Positions 48,357 through 57,272 of a stretch of DNA of 61,224 bases are shown here, piece by piece; position 1 is the first letter of the stretch; every line of letters starts with the position of its first letter. Made by a program: the position numbers and the translations under genes. Source of the DNA: Pedobacter borealis DSM 19626 (GTDB taxonomy: Bacteria; Bacteroidota; Bacteroidia; Sphingobacteriales; Sphingobacteriaceae); the NCBI RefSeq assembly GCF_000708285.2, contig NZ_JAUG01000043.1, positions 1-61,224 of the forward strand, read 5' to 3'. The notes beneath the pieces were generated by a model that made no database searches, was not told the DNA's origin, and saw nothing but the letters and a program-made list of their open reading frames with translations.

Positions 48357-48394
48357 ATCTTATGTCGTCGCGTCTCGCTACGACATAAGATAGT
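48354..48394. repeat. 15-bp perfect hairpin between the two 150-bp repeats
   Basis: Arms at 48354-48368 and 48380-48394 are perfectly complementary around an 11-base loop. A second short palindrome (GTCTTAG with CTAAGAC) follows near 48425. Together with the flanking repeats this makes the gap a dense cluster of foldback structures. Confidence 0.65.
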
Positions 48395-48451
48395 TCTGTA
48401 ATGTTAAGTTTAGCATTTCTAATGTCTTAGCGAGACACTAAGACCAGATTA

Positions 48452-48601
48452 GCGAATTTGTCATCCTGAACGGAGTGAAGGACCTTTGCTAGGCTAATTT
48501 TGGCGCAATAGGCTTCTGGATTAAATACCAGTGGTTCTTGTGTTAAGGATTCTTCACTGCGTTCAGAATGACAGCTTAATAAATATTATTCGAAATCAAC
48601 T
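48452..48601. repeat. 150-bp palindrome-ended repeat, copy 2
   Basis: This is a direct repeat of 48207-48356 with about ten substitutions. It reaches the last base of the stop codon of the minus-strand gene at 48601, so insertion or duplication happened right at that gene's 3' end. Confidence 0.75.
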
Positions 48602-49578
48602 TATTTAAGCGAAACAATTACCTTTTTGATTTCGCTTAAATCATTCATTTCAAAATTTGGTGATTGCGAATAAAAACGCTGGTAAATGATTTTATCGTCT
48701 TTGCTATCATAAACACTGATTATTTTATCATTAGAACGTTGAGTGTAAACTACATACTTAATATTCGTTTCACTATTCAAAATTAAACTATCCAATTCCT
48801 TGTACGATGCAAATTTGAGTTTATAATTATAAGGTTCTAAAACTACCCCCGATTGAGGCAAAAGAGTCAATTTGGATGAGAATACCTGCTTAATATACTC
48901 AGGCACATACAGCGTTTCTTTTGTTAATTCTGGTAAACGTACCTTATTGTAAAACTGGTAATCTAAATTACAATCCTCGTTTGCGAGCAATCCATCATTA
49001 ATCTGTTTTAAATAACCCTTTAAAAATCCTGGCGACCAATTGAGAAAATTCGACTTATTGTAGAGGGTTGATATCAGGTTATTTCTTATCGCTCTTTTTG
49101 AGCCGGTAGTGGCATCCTGAATTTCTATTTGAAGATTGGTACTCCGATCAGCAAAAAGCGTAACCGTTGCAAGTACACTTTCTTCCTTTGTTTTGGTTTT
49201 TTTTGATGGACTAACCAGCTTTAATGCGTAAACTACGTTTACATTTTTGGTGCTATCCAGCTTATTGGCATAACCATCGAAATAGAAGAACGAATAGTTT
49301 GAAAGCGTATCGTAACGGGCAAGCTCTTCGGGTTTAATAATTTTATAAGGTGTAATCGTCCAGTTTTTTTTAATAGCCTGATCAAATTTTTGCAATTCAG
49401 CATAATCCGCATACTGTAAAGTAAACAAGGTTGTTGTTTTTTTAAATGTCTCTAATTTTTGGCTGTTTAAAAGGGCAGCTCCGAAATAAGATACCTGACT
49501 TTTACAAATTGTTGCCCATAAAATAAATAGGCTAAATAGGAGAATTCCGCTAGCTTTTAACATATTAAGTGTTTTCAT
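48601..49578 (-). CDS. secreted protein of unknown function (325 aa)
   Basis: I do not recognise this family. The product has an N-terminal signal or anchor (MLKASGILLFSLFILWATIC, then KSQVS) and a 300-residue mature part rich in Lys, Tyr, Asn and Leu, with segments TTLFTLQYADYAELQKFDQAI and YNKVRLPELTKETLYVPEYIK. No membrane barrel, repeat or catalytic motif is evident. It is transcribed away from the MarR gene; the divergent promoter region is 110 bases long. The 3' end abuts a repeat element. Confidence 0.75.
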   Translation of the reverse strand: MKTLNMLKASGILLFSLFILWATICKSQVSYFGAALLNSQKLETFKKTTTLFTLQYADYAELQKFDQAIKKNWTITPYKIIKPEELARYDTLSNYSFFYFDGYANKLDSTKNVNVVYALKLVSPSKKTKTKEESVLATVTLFADRSTNLQIEIQDATTGSKRAIRNNLISTLYNKSNFLNWSPGFLKGYLKQINDGLLANEDCNLDYQFYNKVRLPELTKETLYVPEYIKQVFSSKLTLLPQSGVVLEPYNYKLKFASYKELDSLILNSETNIKYVVYTQRSNDKIISVYDSKDDKIIYQRFYSQSPNFEMNDLSEIKKVIVSLK

Positions 49579-49630
49579 TTTGTGTATGACTATGATAAGA
49601 AAAATTTGACAAATATTTTGAATTTTTCTA

Positions 49631-49675
49631 TTGCATTAACAAAATACATTCATTAGCTTTGTTATGCAAGCATAA
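49631..49675 (+). promoter_or_regulatory. promoter and candidate autoregulatory operator of the MarR gene
   Basis: TTG (49631-49633), exactly 20 bases, then TAGCTTTG (49654-49661) is a full Bacteroidota promoter. The perfect palindrome TTATGC-AA-GCATAA (49662-49675) directly follows the -7 box and would cover the transcription start, the classic place for a MarR repressor to block its own promoter. The ATG lies at 49689. Confidence 0.7.
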
Positions 49676-49688
49676 TAAATTAGCAAAA

Positions 49689-50123
49689 ATGAAACAACAA
49701 CAAACCATAGATTACCACGTTAAGTTTGCCTGGCAAAATATGTTTAATAAGTACAATCAAATGGCATCTGGTTTCGGGATTACCCAGGCCATTGGTTACA
49801 TGCTTATTAATATAGATGATGCCGAGGGAACTGCGGTTTCAAATTTAGCTGGCTTACTTGGGGTTAAAGCAACCAGTTTATCCCGTATGTTAAATAATAT
49901 GGAAGAGGCCAACCTCATTTACCGTGAAACATCTGCAGGCGATAAACGATCGGTAAAGGTTTTTCTAACTGATTTCGGTAAAGAGAAAAAGCAATTGGCC
50001 AAGGGTGTTGTTCGGAAATTTAATGAATATCTCGATGAGCATTTCTCTAAAAAAGAGAAGGAGACTTTTATTAATCTATTGATAAAACTAAATGATATCA
50101 CGGTAGCCTATACTGTTGATTAA
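49689..50123 (+). CDS. MarR-family transcriptional regulator
   Basis: From the ATG at 49689 this is a 144-residue winged-helix protein; an in-frame TTG at 49659 lies inside the promoter and operator and is rejected. The DNA-binding part includes GTAVSNLAGLLGVKATSLSRMLNNMEEANLIYRETS, with the wing GDKRSVKVFLTDFGKE, then the C-terminal dimerisation helices. It directly precedes fadN, fadA and fadE, so it is the likely regulator of beta-oxidation, with acyl-CoA or a fatty acid as a possible ligand (inference). The product starts 28 bases after the -7 box of its promoter. Confidence 0.92.
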   Translation: MKQQQTIDYHVKFAWQNMFNKYNQMASGFGITQAIGYMLINIDDAEGTAVSNLAGLLGVKATSLSRMLNNMEEANLIYRETSAGDKRSVKVFLTDFGKEKKQLAKGVVRKFNEYLDEHFSKKEKETFINLLIKLNDITVAYTVD

Positions 50124-50202
50124 CAAATATAACAATCAAAAAATCTGTTTGGCAGGTTGCTATATAAATGGCCCTATCAGACTAATGAAAAGCAAAGAGA
50201 TA

Positions 50203-52608
50203 ATGAAACGAAGCATTAATAAAGTTGCAGTTTTAGGTTCGGGTATTATGGGGTCGCGTATTGCATGCCACTTCGCCAACATTGGTGTAGAGGTTTTGTT
50301 GTTGGATATTGCCCCAAAAGACTTAAGCCCCGAAGAGCAGGCAAAAGGCTTAACACTGGATAACCCAGTTGTAAAAAACCGGATTGTTAATACAGCTTTG
50401 CAAACGGCCGTAAAAACAAACCCATCTCCAGTTTATAGCAAAAAAGTATTAAATAAGATCAAAACTGGGAATTTCGACGATGATATGCCGAAAATTGCCG
50501 GTTACGATTGGGTAATTGAAGTCGTGGTCGAAAATCTTGATATCAAGAAAAAAGTTTTCGAGCAGGTAGAGCAGTTCCGTAAACCTGGCACATTGATTAC
50601 TTCGAATACTTCTGGTATTCCAATCCATTTAATGGCTGAAGGAAGGAGTGATGATTTTAAATCGCATTTCTGCGGTACACACTTTTTTAATCCGCCCCGC
50701 TATTTAAAATTGTTAGAGGTTATCCCTACACCACACACGCAACCTGAAATTGTTGATTTTCTGATGCATTATGGCGATAAGTTTTTAGGAAAAACAACTG
50801 TTTTATGTAAAGATACCCCAGCTTTTATCGCCAATCGTGTAGGTGTTTATTCTATCATGGCACTTTTGCATTTAGTTGAAAAACTGGATCTGACAGTAGA
50901 AGAAGTTGATAAATTTACCGGACCAGCCTTGGGTAGACCAAAATCGGCTACTTTCCGTACTTCGGATGTGGTAGGTTTAGATACCATGATCAAAGTAGCA
51001 AAAGGACTTTATGATAACTGTCCGGATGATAAAGCACACGATTTGTTTAAACTTCCAGCATACGTGCAAAAAATGGAAGAGAACAAATGGCTTGGCGATA
51101 AAACCAAACAGGGTTTCTATAAAAAAACCAAATCTTCCGATGGTAAAACCGAAATCCTGGCGCTTGATTTAAAAACTTTAGCATACAAACCACAGCAAAA
51201 AGTAAAATCGGCTACCTTAGAAATGACTAAGCCGGTTGAAAATCTTCGTGAGCGCATGAAGATTTTTGCCAAAGGAAAAGATAAGGCAGGCGAGTTGTTC
51301 CGCCATTCTTCATTTGGTTTATTTGAATATGTATCAGATAGAATTCCTGAAATTTCTGACGAATTGTACCGTATTGATGATGCAATGCGTGCAGGTTTCG
51401 GTTGGGAACTTGGCCCCTTCGAACTTTGGGATGCAGTTGGTGTAAAAGAAGCCATCGAAGGAATGGAGCAATACGGCAATAAAGCTGCGGCTTGGGTACA
51501 TGAAATGCTCGATGCCGGAAATACTTCATTCTATAAAGTAGAAAACGGCGTTAAAAAATATTACGATATCCCTTCTAAAAGTTATAAAGCTCTGCCTGGA
51601 ACCGATGAGTTTATCATTTTAGATAACCTCCGCGAAAATAAAACCCTTTGGAAAAACTCAGGAGTTTCGATTATCGATCTGGGCGATGGCATTCTGAATG
51701 TAGAATTCCATACCAAAATGAATACCATTGGCGGTGATGTGATCTCTGGAATAAACAAAGCGATTGATATGGCCGAGAAAGATTACCGTGGCTTGGTAAT
51801 TGGCAATGATGGCGCAAACTTCTCTGCCGGGGCAAATGTGGGTATGATTTTTATGATGGCGGTAGAGCAGGAGTGGGATGAATTGAATATGGCGATCAGG
51901 ATGTTCCAGAATACTTCGATGCGCATCCGTTATTCTTCTATTCCGGTTGTGGTTGCCCCACATAATTTAACCCTGGGTGGTGGTTGCGAATTCAGTTTAC
52001 ATGCCGATCACGTTCAGCTTTCTGCCGAAACTTATATGGGTTTGGTTGAGTTTGGTGTTGGCGTTATCCCAGGCGGCGGCGGAACAAAAGAATTTGCTTT
52101 GCGTGCTTCTGATGAGTATAAAGATGATCAGATTGTGCAAAATGCTTTGAAAGATCGTTTCTTAACCATCGGAATGGCGAAAGTTTCTACTTCTGGTTAC
52201 GAGGCTTACGAGCTGGGCTATCTGCAAAAGGATAAATTCTCGATCTCGATGAACCGGAACCGCTTATTGGCCGATGCAAAAGCTAAAGCAATAGAATTGG
52301 CCGATGCTGGTTATACAAAACCTGTGCAACGGAACGATATTAAAGTATTAGGAAAACAAGGTTTAGGAATTGTTTATGCTGGTGCAAATAGCATGTATGC
52401 GGGGCATTTCATTTCTGAACACGATAAAAAAATATCCGAAAAATTAGGTTATGTGATGTGTGGAGGAGACTTATCGGCTCCAACAGAAGTAACAGAGCAA
52501 TATTTATTGGATCTGGAGAGGGAAGCATTTTTATCACTTGCAGGTGAGCGGAAATCCTTAGAGCGGATCCAGTCGATAATTACTAAGGGGAAACCGTTGA
52601 GGAACTAG
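50203..52608 (+). CDS. fadN: 3-hydroxyacyl-CoA dehydrogenase / enoyl-CoA hydratase, FadN type
   Basis: From the ATG at 50203 the protein has 801 residues; the frame is open back to a TTG at 50116 overlapping the MarR gene, but the Rossmann domain begins immediately after the later start (KVAVLGSGIMGSRIACHFANIG). The dehydrogenase part occupies the N-terminus (NTSGIPIHLMAEG, HFFNPPRYLKLLEVIP), and the enoyl-CoA hydratase part is C-terminal (FSAGANVGMI, GGGCEFSLHADHVQL, GVIPGGGGTKEF). This order is opposite to E. coli FadB but equal to Bacillus FadN. The enzyme hydrates enoyl-CoA and oxidises 3-hydroxyacyl-CoA. Gene order fadN-fadA-fadE matches the Bacillus operon. Confidence 0.93.
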   Translation: MKRSINKVAVLGSGIMGSRIACHFANIGVEVLLLDIAPKDLSPEEQAKGLTLDNPVVKNRIVNTALQTAVKTNPSPVYSKKVLNKIKTGNFDDDMPKIAGYDWVIEVVVENLDIKKKVFEQVEQFRKPGTLITSNTSGIPIHLMAEGRSDDFKSHFCGTHFFNPPRYLKLLEVIPTPHTQPEIVDFLMHYGDKFLGKTTVLCKDTPAFIANRVGVYSIMALLHLVEKLDLTVEEVDKFTGPALGRPKSATFRTSDVVGLDTMIKVAKGLYDNCPDDKAHDLFKLPAYVQKMEENKWLGDKTKQGFYKKTKSSDGKTEILALDLKTLAYKPQQKVKSATLEMTKPVENLRERMKIFAKGKDKAGELFRHSSFGLFEYVSDRIPEISDELYRIDDAMRAGFGWELGPFELWDAVGVKEAIEGMEQYGNKAAAWVHEMLDAGNTSFYKVENGVKKYYDIPSKSYKALPGTDEFIILDNLRENKTLWKNSGVSIIDLGDGILNVEFHTKMNTIGGDVISGINKAIDMAEKDYRGLVIGNDGANFSAGANVGMIFMMAVEQEWDELNMAIRMFQNTSMRIRYSSIPVVVAPHNLTLGGGCEFSLHADHVQLSAETYMGLVEFGVGVIPGGGGTKEFALRASDEYKDDQIVQNALKDRFLTIGMAKVSTSGYEAYELGYLQKDKFSISMNRNRLLADAKAKAIELADAGYTKPVQRNDIKVLGKQGLGIVYAGANSMYAGHFISEHDKKISEKLGYVMCGGDLSAPTEVTEQYLLDLEREAFLSLAGERKSLERIQSIITKGKPLRN

Positions 52609-52621
52609 TGGGTTAAATATT

Positions 52622-52743
52622 TAGATATGAGTATCAAGTATCAAGATATGAATGTCGAATAAAGTTTTACTTACATTAATAACAAATAAAACAATGCGAG
52701 GATTAGGTCTTGATACTTGATTCTGGCTACTAGATACTAAAAT
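52622..52743. repeat. inverted-repeat element between fadN and fadA
   Basis: ATCAAGTATCAAGA (52633-52646) and TCTTGATACTTGAT (52708-52721) form perfect 14-base arms. The right end continues CTACTAGATACTAAA up to two bases before the fadA start codon. The same ends recur around the S23-like pseudogene at 53921-54565. Confidence 0.7.
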
Positions 52744-52744
52744 A

Positions 52745-53920
52745 ATGGAAGCATATATTATAGCCGGATATCGTACAGCAGTGGGCAAAGCACCCCGTGG
52801 CGTATTCCGTTTTACAAGAGCTGATGATTTAGCCGCAGAAGTAATCAGGGCTTTAGTGGCATCGGTTCCGAATTTAGATAACGAACAGATTGATGATGTA
52901 ATAGTAGGTAATGCTACACCAGAGGCAGAGCAAGGCTTAAATATTGGCCGTATGATTTCGCTGATGGGCCTCGATACCGATAAAGTTCCGGGTGTTACGG
53001 TAAACCGCTATTGTGCATCGGGTTTAGATACCATTGCGACAGCAGTTGCCAAAATTAAGGCTGGCATGGCCGATTGTATTATTGCAGGTGGTGTAGAGGT
53101 GATGAGTGGAATGCCTTTTGGTGGTTGGAAACTGGTGCCCAATGCAGAAGTCGCAAAAAACAATCCAGACTGGTATTGGGGTATGGGCTTAACCGCCGAG
53201 GCAGTAGCTAAAGAATACAATGTGAGCCGTGAAGATCAGGATGCTTTTTCGTTAAGATCTCATGAAAAAGCTATTCACGCTATAAAAAATGGTTATTTAA
53301 AAGACGGTATTCTGCCAATCACAGTAAACGAAAATTACCTTGATGCAAACCTTAAAAAGAAAACCCGTTCTTACGTGGTTGATACCGATGAGGGGCCGCG
53401 TGCAGATACTACCTTAGATAAGCTGGCGAAACTGAAACCTGTATTTGATGTGGTTGGAAGTGTAACCGCGGGTAACTCATCACAAACATCTGATGGAGCA
53501 GCTTTTGTTTTGGTGGTGTCTGAAAAGAAAATGAAAGAATTAAACGCAGAACCGATTGCCAGGTTGGTAAGTTACGGTATCGCAGGAGTTCCGCCACGCA
53601 TTATGGGGATTGGCCCAATCGAGGCAATTCCAAAAGCGTTGAAACAAGCTGGTTTGAAAAAAGAGGATATCGATTTAATTGAACTGAACGAAGCTTTTGC
53701 CTCACAATCGTTAGCCGTAATCAGAACATTAGATTTAAATCCTGATGTAATTAATGTAAATGGTGGTGCAATTGCATTAGGGCATCCGCTGGGTTGTACA
53801 GGAGCAAAACTTACCGTACAGATCATGGATGAACTAAAAAGACAAAATAAAAAGTACGGAATGGTAACCATGTGCGTAGGAACCGGACAGGGTGCCGCAG
53901 GAATTTTTGAGTTGCTGTAA
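52745..53920 (+). CDS. fadA: acetyl-CoA C-acyltransferase (3-ketoacyl-CoA thiolase)
   Basis: This 391-residue thiolase cleaves 3-ketoacyl-CoA to acetyl-CoA and a shortened acyl-CoA. The nucleophilic Cys is C90 in VNRYCASGLDTI; the catalytic His lies in NGGAIALGHPLGCTGAK and the second Cys in MCVGTGQGAAGIFELL. NEAFASQSLAV is also typical. The length equals that of degradative FadA enzymes. It is the second gene of the fad cluster; a repeat element occupies the 136-base gap before it and forms its immediate upstream region. Start at ATG 52745 gives MEAYIIAGYRTAVGK, normal for thiolases. Confidence 0.96.
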   Translation: MEAYIIAGYRTAVGKAPRGVFRFTRADDLAAEVIRALVASVPNLDNEQIDDVIVGNATPEAEQGLNIGRMISLMGLDTDKVPGVTVNRYCASGLDTIATAVAKIKAGMADCIIAGGVEVMSGMPFGGWKLVPNAEVAKNNPDWYWGMGLTAEAVAKEYNVSREDQDAFSLRSHEKAIHAIKNGYLKDGILPITVNENYLDANLKKKTRSYVVDTDEGPRADTTLDKLAKLKPVFDVVGSVTAGNSSQTSDGAAFVLVVSEKKMKELNAEPIARLVSYGIAGVPPRIMGIGPIEAIPKALKQAGLKKEDIDLIELNEAFASQSLAVIRTLDLNPDVINVNGGAIALGHPLGCTGAKLTVQIMDELKRQNKKYGMVTMCVGTGQGAAGIFELL

Positions 53921-54565
53921 TTAGTATCAAGATGTGGGTATCAAGTATCGAGATTGAATAACAGGTGAATACAAGTTTATGAAATCATCCCAAACATATT
54001 TGTATTCATAATTTAATACTAAAGTATATGCATAATTTTAAAGAACTAAAAGTTTGGCAGAAATCTATTGAACTAGCTGTAGAAGTTTATAGAGCAACGT
54101 CGTTTTTGCCAAGTGATGAAAGGTTCGGGCTTATTTCGCAAATGAAAAGATGTTCGGTATCAATTCCTTCAAACATAGCTGAGGGTTCTGGTAGAGGAAG
54201 TGGTGCTCAATTCAAATATTTTTTGAACATAAGCTAAGGTTCAGCTTTTGAGTTAGAGACACAATTGATTATTTCAAACCGACTTGAATTACTAGATGAT
54301 GAATTATCAGCTGATTTGGTTGAGAAAACTACTGAGATTCAAAAAATGGTTTATGCTTTGGATAGAAGTATCAAAGTGTAAGCATTAAGGTTTGAGTATA
54401 AATGTCCAGATTGAATAGAAGAAATAATAGAAAAAATAATAAAGCGATATCAAGTTTTTGAACACAGTTTTGATGCCTGATAATAGCTGCATAATATTAA
54501 AATTTAGTGATATCTAGTGTTAAGCTTTGTCTTGATACCTAATACTCGCTACTAGATACTAAAAC
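53921..54565. repeat. expanded inverted-repeat element carrying an S23-like pseudogene
   Basis: The left end (TTAGTATCAAGAT and GGTATCAAGTATCGAGA, 53921-53954) and right end (GTCTTGATAC, then GCTACTAGATACTAAAA, 54529-54564) match the ends of the shorter element before fadA. Here about 500 bases with a broken four-helix-bundle gene lie between them. The right end again touches the downstream start codon (fadE). Confidence 0.6.
54028..54381 (+). pseudogene. four-helix-bundle (S23/IVP-type) protein gene with in-frame stop
   Basis: The first 69 codons encode MHNFKELKVWQKSIELAVEVYR and ERFGLISQMKRCSVSIPSNIAEGSGR, the signature of the TIGR02436/S23 four-helix-bundle family. A TAA at 54235-54237 interrupts the frame where the family reads a short SI-x-GS-x-(Y/F)ELETQL segment. 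After the stop the same frame continues with GSAFELETQLIISNRLELLDDE and ends at 54379-54381. The whole would be about 117 residues, normal for the family. A single-base change explains the stop. It lies inside a palindrome-ended element between fadA and fadE. Confidence 0.85.
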
Positions 54566-54566
54566 A

Positions 54567-56360
54567 ATGGAAACAACTGAAAAAAAGACAATTAAAGGCG
54601 GTGAATTCTTAATTAAGGATACCACTTATCAGGAAGTATTTATCCCTGAAGAATTTGATGAAGAGCAGCAGATGATTGCACAAACCTGTCGCGATTTTCT
54701 GGCGGCTGAGGTTTATCCCAATTTAGATAAAATTGACAAACAGGAAGATCCTGAGTTGATGCCAACACTTTTAACCAAAGCTGGCGAACTGGGTATTCTT
54801 GGTGTTTCGGTACCGGAAGAGTACGGCGGTTTTGGCAAAAACTTCAATACTTCCATGCTGGTTGCAGACGTGGTAGGTGCAGGCCACTCTTTCGCCGTTG
54901 CACTTTCTGCACATACCGGAATCGGTACATTACCAATTTTATATTATGGTAATGAAGCACAAAAAGCAAAGTATATCCCTAAACTCGGTTCGGGCGAATG
55001 GAAAGCTGCTTATTGTTTAACTGAGCCAAACTCAGGTTCGGATGCGAACTCTGGTAAAACCAAAGCCACGCTGAGCGACGATGGTAAACACTATATCATT
55101 ACAGGACAGAAAATGTGGATTACCAATGGTGGTTTTGCCGATATTTTTATTGTTTTCGCTAAAATTGACGATGATAAAAACTTAACTGCATTTATTGTAG
55201 AGAAAGATTTCGGTGGCATCACCATGAATCCCGAAGAGCATAAAATGGGTATTAAAGGTTCTTCAACCCGCCAGGTTTTCTTTAACGATTGTCCGGTGCC
55301 GGTTGAGAACATGTTGAGCGATAGAGAAAACGGTTTCAAAATAGCGGTTAACATTTTAAATATTGGCCGTATCAAACTATCAGCAGCGGCTATCGGTGCT
55401 TCAAAAGCAACTTTAAATACAGCGATTAATTATTCGAACGAACGGATCCAATTTGGTCGACCGATTTCTAAATATGGTGCAATCCGTTTTAAAATTGCAG
55501 AAATCGCTTCTAAGCTTTATGCTGTTGATTCGGCAAACTATCGTGCCGGACAGAATATTGATGATACTTACGACCAACTGGTTGCGGGTGGAATGGAGTC
55601 TGGTAAAGCTAGGTTAAAATCTGTGGAGCAATTTGCGGTAGAGTGTGCCATTTTAAAAGTATGGGGTTCTGAAGCTTTAGATTATACTGTGGATGAAGGT
55701 GTGCAGATTTACGGTGGTATGGGCTTTAGTGCCGATGCGCCAATGGACAGGGCTTACCGTGATGCGCGTATCAACCGGATTTTCGAAGGTACAAACGAAA
55801 TTAACCGCTTGTTGACCGTTGATATGATGCTAAAACGCGCCATGAAAGGTGAATTGGATTTAATGACGCCAGCTACAGCGGTTGCAGCCGAATTAATGAG
55901 CATCCCTGATTTTGGGGAAGAGGATACCACTTTATTTGCTGCAGAGAAAAAGGTCTTGTCGAATTTGAAAAAAGCAACTTTAATGGTGGCTGGTGCTGCG
56001 GTTCAAAAATTGATGATGACCCTAAGCAAAGAGCAGGAAATTTTAATGAACATTGCAGATATGGCCAGTTATGTTTATGTGCTCGAATCTGCACTGTTGA
56101 GAACAGAAAAATTAGCAAGTACCCGCGGAGAAGCAGCAGTTGCAGGCCAATTAGATCTATTAAGAATTTATTTGGTAGAAGCGGTTGATGGTATAGCCAA
56201 AGCGGGTAAAGAAGCGATTTGGGCATTTGCCGAAGGTGATGAGCAACGTATGATGCTTGTTGGTTTACGCCGTTTTACTAAAGTAGAACCATTTAATGTT
56301 AAAGATGCCCGTCAAAGAGTCGCCCAACAGCTTATTGAGGCAAATAAATATATCTTTTAA
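54567..56360 (+). CDS. fadE: acyl-CoA dehydrogenase
   Basis: This 597-residue flavoenzyme catalyses the first step of beta-oxidation, acyl-CoA to trans-2-enoyl-CoA. N-terminal and middle domains include GILGVSVPEEYGGFGKN, YCLTEPNSGSDANSGKTKA and GQKMWITNGGFADIF; the C-terminal helical domain contains ERIQFGRPISKYGAIRFKIA and YGGMGFSADAPMDRAYRDAR, then FEGTNEINRLL. The extra C-terminal region (about 430-597) matches the long FadE form of Bacillus. Together with FadN and FadA it completes the beta-oxidation spiral. It may have its own promoter because a 646-base repeat-filled gap separates it from fadA. Confidence 0.95.
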   Translation: METTEKKTIKGGEFLIKDTTYQEVFIPEEFDEEQQMIAQTCRDFLAAEVYPNLDKIDKQEDPELMPTLLTKAGELGILGVSVPEEYGGFGKNFNTSMLVADVVGAGHSFAVALSAHTGIGTLPILYYGNEAQKAKYIPKLGSGEWKAAYCLTEPNSGSDANSGKTKATLSDDGKHYIITGQKMWITNGGFADIFIVFAKIDDDKNLTAFIVEKDFGGITMNPEEHKMGIKGSSTRQVFFNDCPVPVENMLSDRENGFKIAVNILNIGRIKLSAAAIGASKATLNTAINYSNERIQFGRPISKYGAIRFKIAEIASKLYAVDSANYRAGQNIDDTYDQLVAGGMESGKARLKSVEQFAVECAILKVWGSEALDYTVDEGVQIYGGMGFSADAPMDRAYRDARINRIFEGTNEINRLLTVDMMLKRAMKGELDLMTPATAVAAELMSIPDFGEEDTTLFAAEKKVLSNLKKATLMVAGAAVQKLMMTLSKEQEILMNIADMASYVYVLESALLRTEKLASTRGEAAVAGQLDLLRIYLVEAVDGIAKAGKEAIWAFAEGDEQRMMLVGLRRFTKVEPFNVKDARQRVAQQLIEANKYIF

Positions 56361-56383
56361 GGTAGGTTTAGGGTAGAGGGCTT

Positions 56384-56423
56384 AAGGTTTAGGTGCATTA
56401 ACTCAGGCGCTAAACCTTTTTTT
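56384..56423 (+). terminator. intrinsic terminator of fadE
   Basis: AAGGTTTAG (56384-56392) pairs with CTAAACCTT (56410-56418), followed by a run of T. It lies 24 bases after the stop. Confidence 0.7.
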
Positions 56424-56530
56424 GTTGTGCCAAATTAGGTTTTAGGAGATTTGGGTTAACAGCACCACAGGACCCGCTTAATTAGCCCTGATTGAAACGT
56501 TATCCTTTTTCTTGCAGAATCTATAATATG

Positions 56531-56596
56531 CTGTCATGCTGAGGCACGAAGCATCTGAAGCCGATGAAACAGATGCTTCGTGCCTCAGCATGACAG
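56531..56596. repeat. perfect 27-bp inverted repeat
   Basis: Arms 56531-56557 and 56570-56596 are perfectly complementary around a 12-base loop. The arm starts CTGTCATGCTGAGGCACGAA. The perfect match over 27 bases indicates a recent or maintained element. No gene is affected. Confidence 0.75.
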
Positions 56597-56723
56597 AAGT
56601 GGAAAAAGATAAAAGTGTAAAGCAGGACTGATGTTACCGATGAAAGCCTGGCTTTGTGCTTCATCACATTTGAAAAATTAGCTTAGTTTTTAGAGTTGTG
56701 CTGCCAAAATCCTATTTTCGCGC

Positions 56724-57170
56724 ATGTTTAAATTTAGATTACTTCCGATACTTCTTTTATGTGTAGCTATGGTTTCGTCTTGTAAAAAAGATGAAGACCC
56801 TGAAAAACAAATTACCGATTTCATCAAACAAAATAATATTAATGCAGTTAGAGACGATTCTGGCTTATATTATCAGATCATTAAACCTGGTTCGGGATCG
56901 TTCACTTATCCCAACAATACCAAAATAAGCATTAAATATGAAGGTAGGTTATTAGACGGAAGTGTATTTGATAATGGTGGTGGCAAAGAGCAAACCTTTA
57001 ATCTGGCAGAATTAATACAGGGCTGGAGAATAGGCATTCCTAAAATCCAAAAAGGTGGAGAAATTAGGTTGATCGTTCCACCGGGTTTGGGCTATGGAAG
57101 CAGTTCGGTAGGCCCTATCCCTGGTAACTCTGTATTAGATTTTACCATACAGCTGTCTAATACACAATAA
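56724..57170 (+). CDS. FKBP-type peptidyl-prolyl isomerase lipoprotein 1
   Basis: This 148-residue protein has a lipoprotein signal (MVSSC, Cys at residue 20), a short charged linker and an FKBP domain from about residue 60 (KISIKYEGRLLDGSVFDNGGGKE, ELIQGWRIGIPKIQKGGEIRLIVPPGLGYG, NSVLDFTIQL). Isomerase activity and chaperone action on proteins at the membrane are expected. TATTTTCG at 56713-56720 resembles a -7 box only four bases before the ATG, so the message may lack a leader. It is the first of three related genes. Confidence 0.92.
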   Translation: MFKFRLLPILLLCVAMVSSCKKDEDPEKQITDFIKQNNINAVRDDSGLYYQIIKPGSGSFTYPNNTKISIKYEGRLLDGSVFDNGGGKEQTFNLAELIQGWRIGIPKIQKGGEIRLIVPPGLGYGSSSVGPIPGNSVLDFTIQLSNTQ

Positions 57171-57272
57171 GCGTAAGACTAGGGATAAAAGACTAAATTC
57201 AAATCAAAATGCCGCTTTAGTCTTTTTACTTTTACCTTTAAGCTCCTTAAAATTGTTAAAATAGGTTAAAAA

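Noticed and set aside
48207..48601. CRISPR-like array
   Set aside because: Only two 150-base copies with a long, structured spacer are present; there are no short regular repeats and no cas genes.
50116..50202. Earlier TTG start for fadN (and similar TTG starts at 5126, 8313, 38060, 49659, 57301)
   Set aside because: In each case a later ATG gives a normal signal peptide or domain start, and several of the TTGs lie in promoters or in the preceding gene.
54028..54381. Diversity-generating retroelement accessory (Avd-like) gene
   Set aside because: The four-helix-bundle fold is related, but there is no reverse transcriptase, template repeat or variable repeat, and the gene carries a stop codon.
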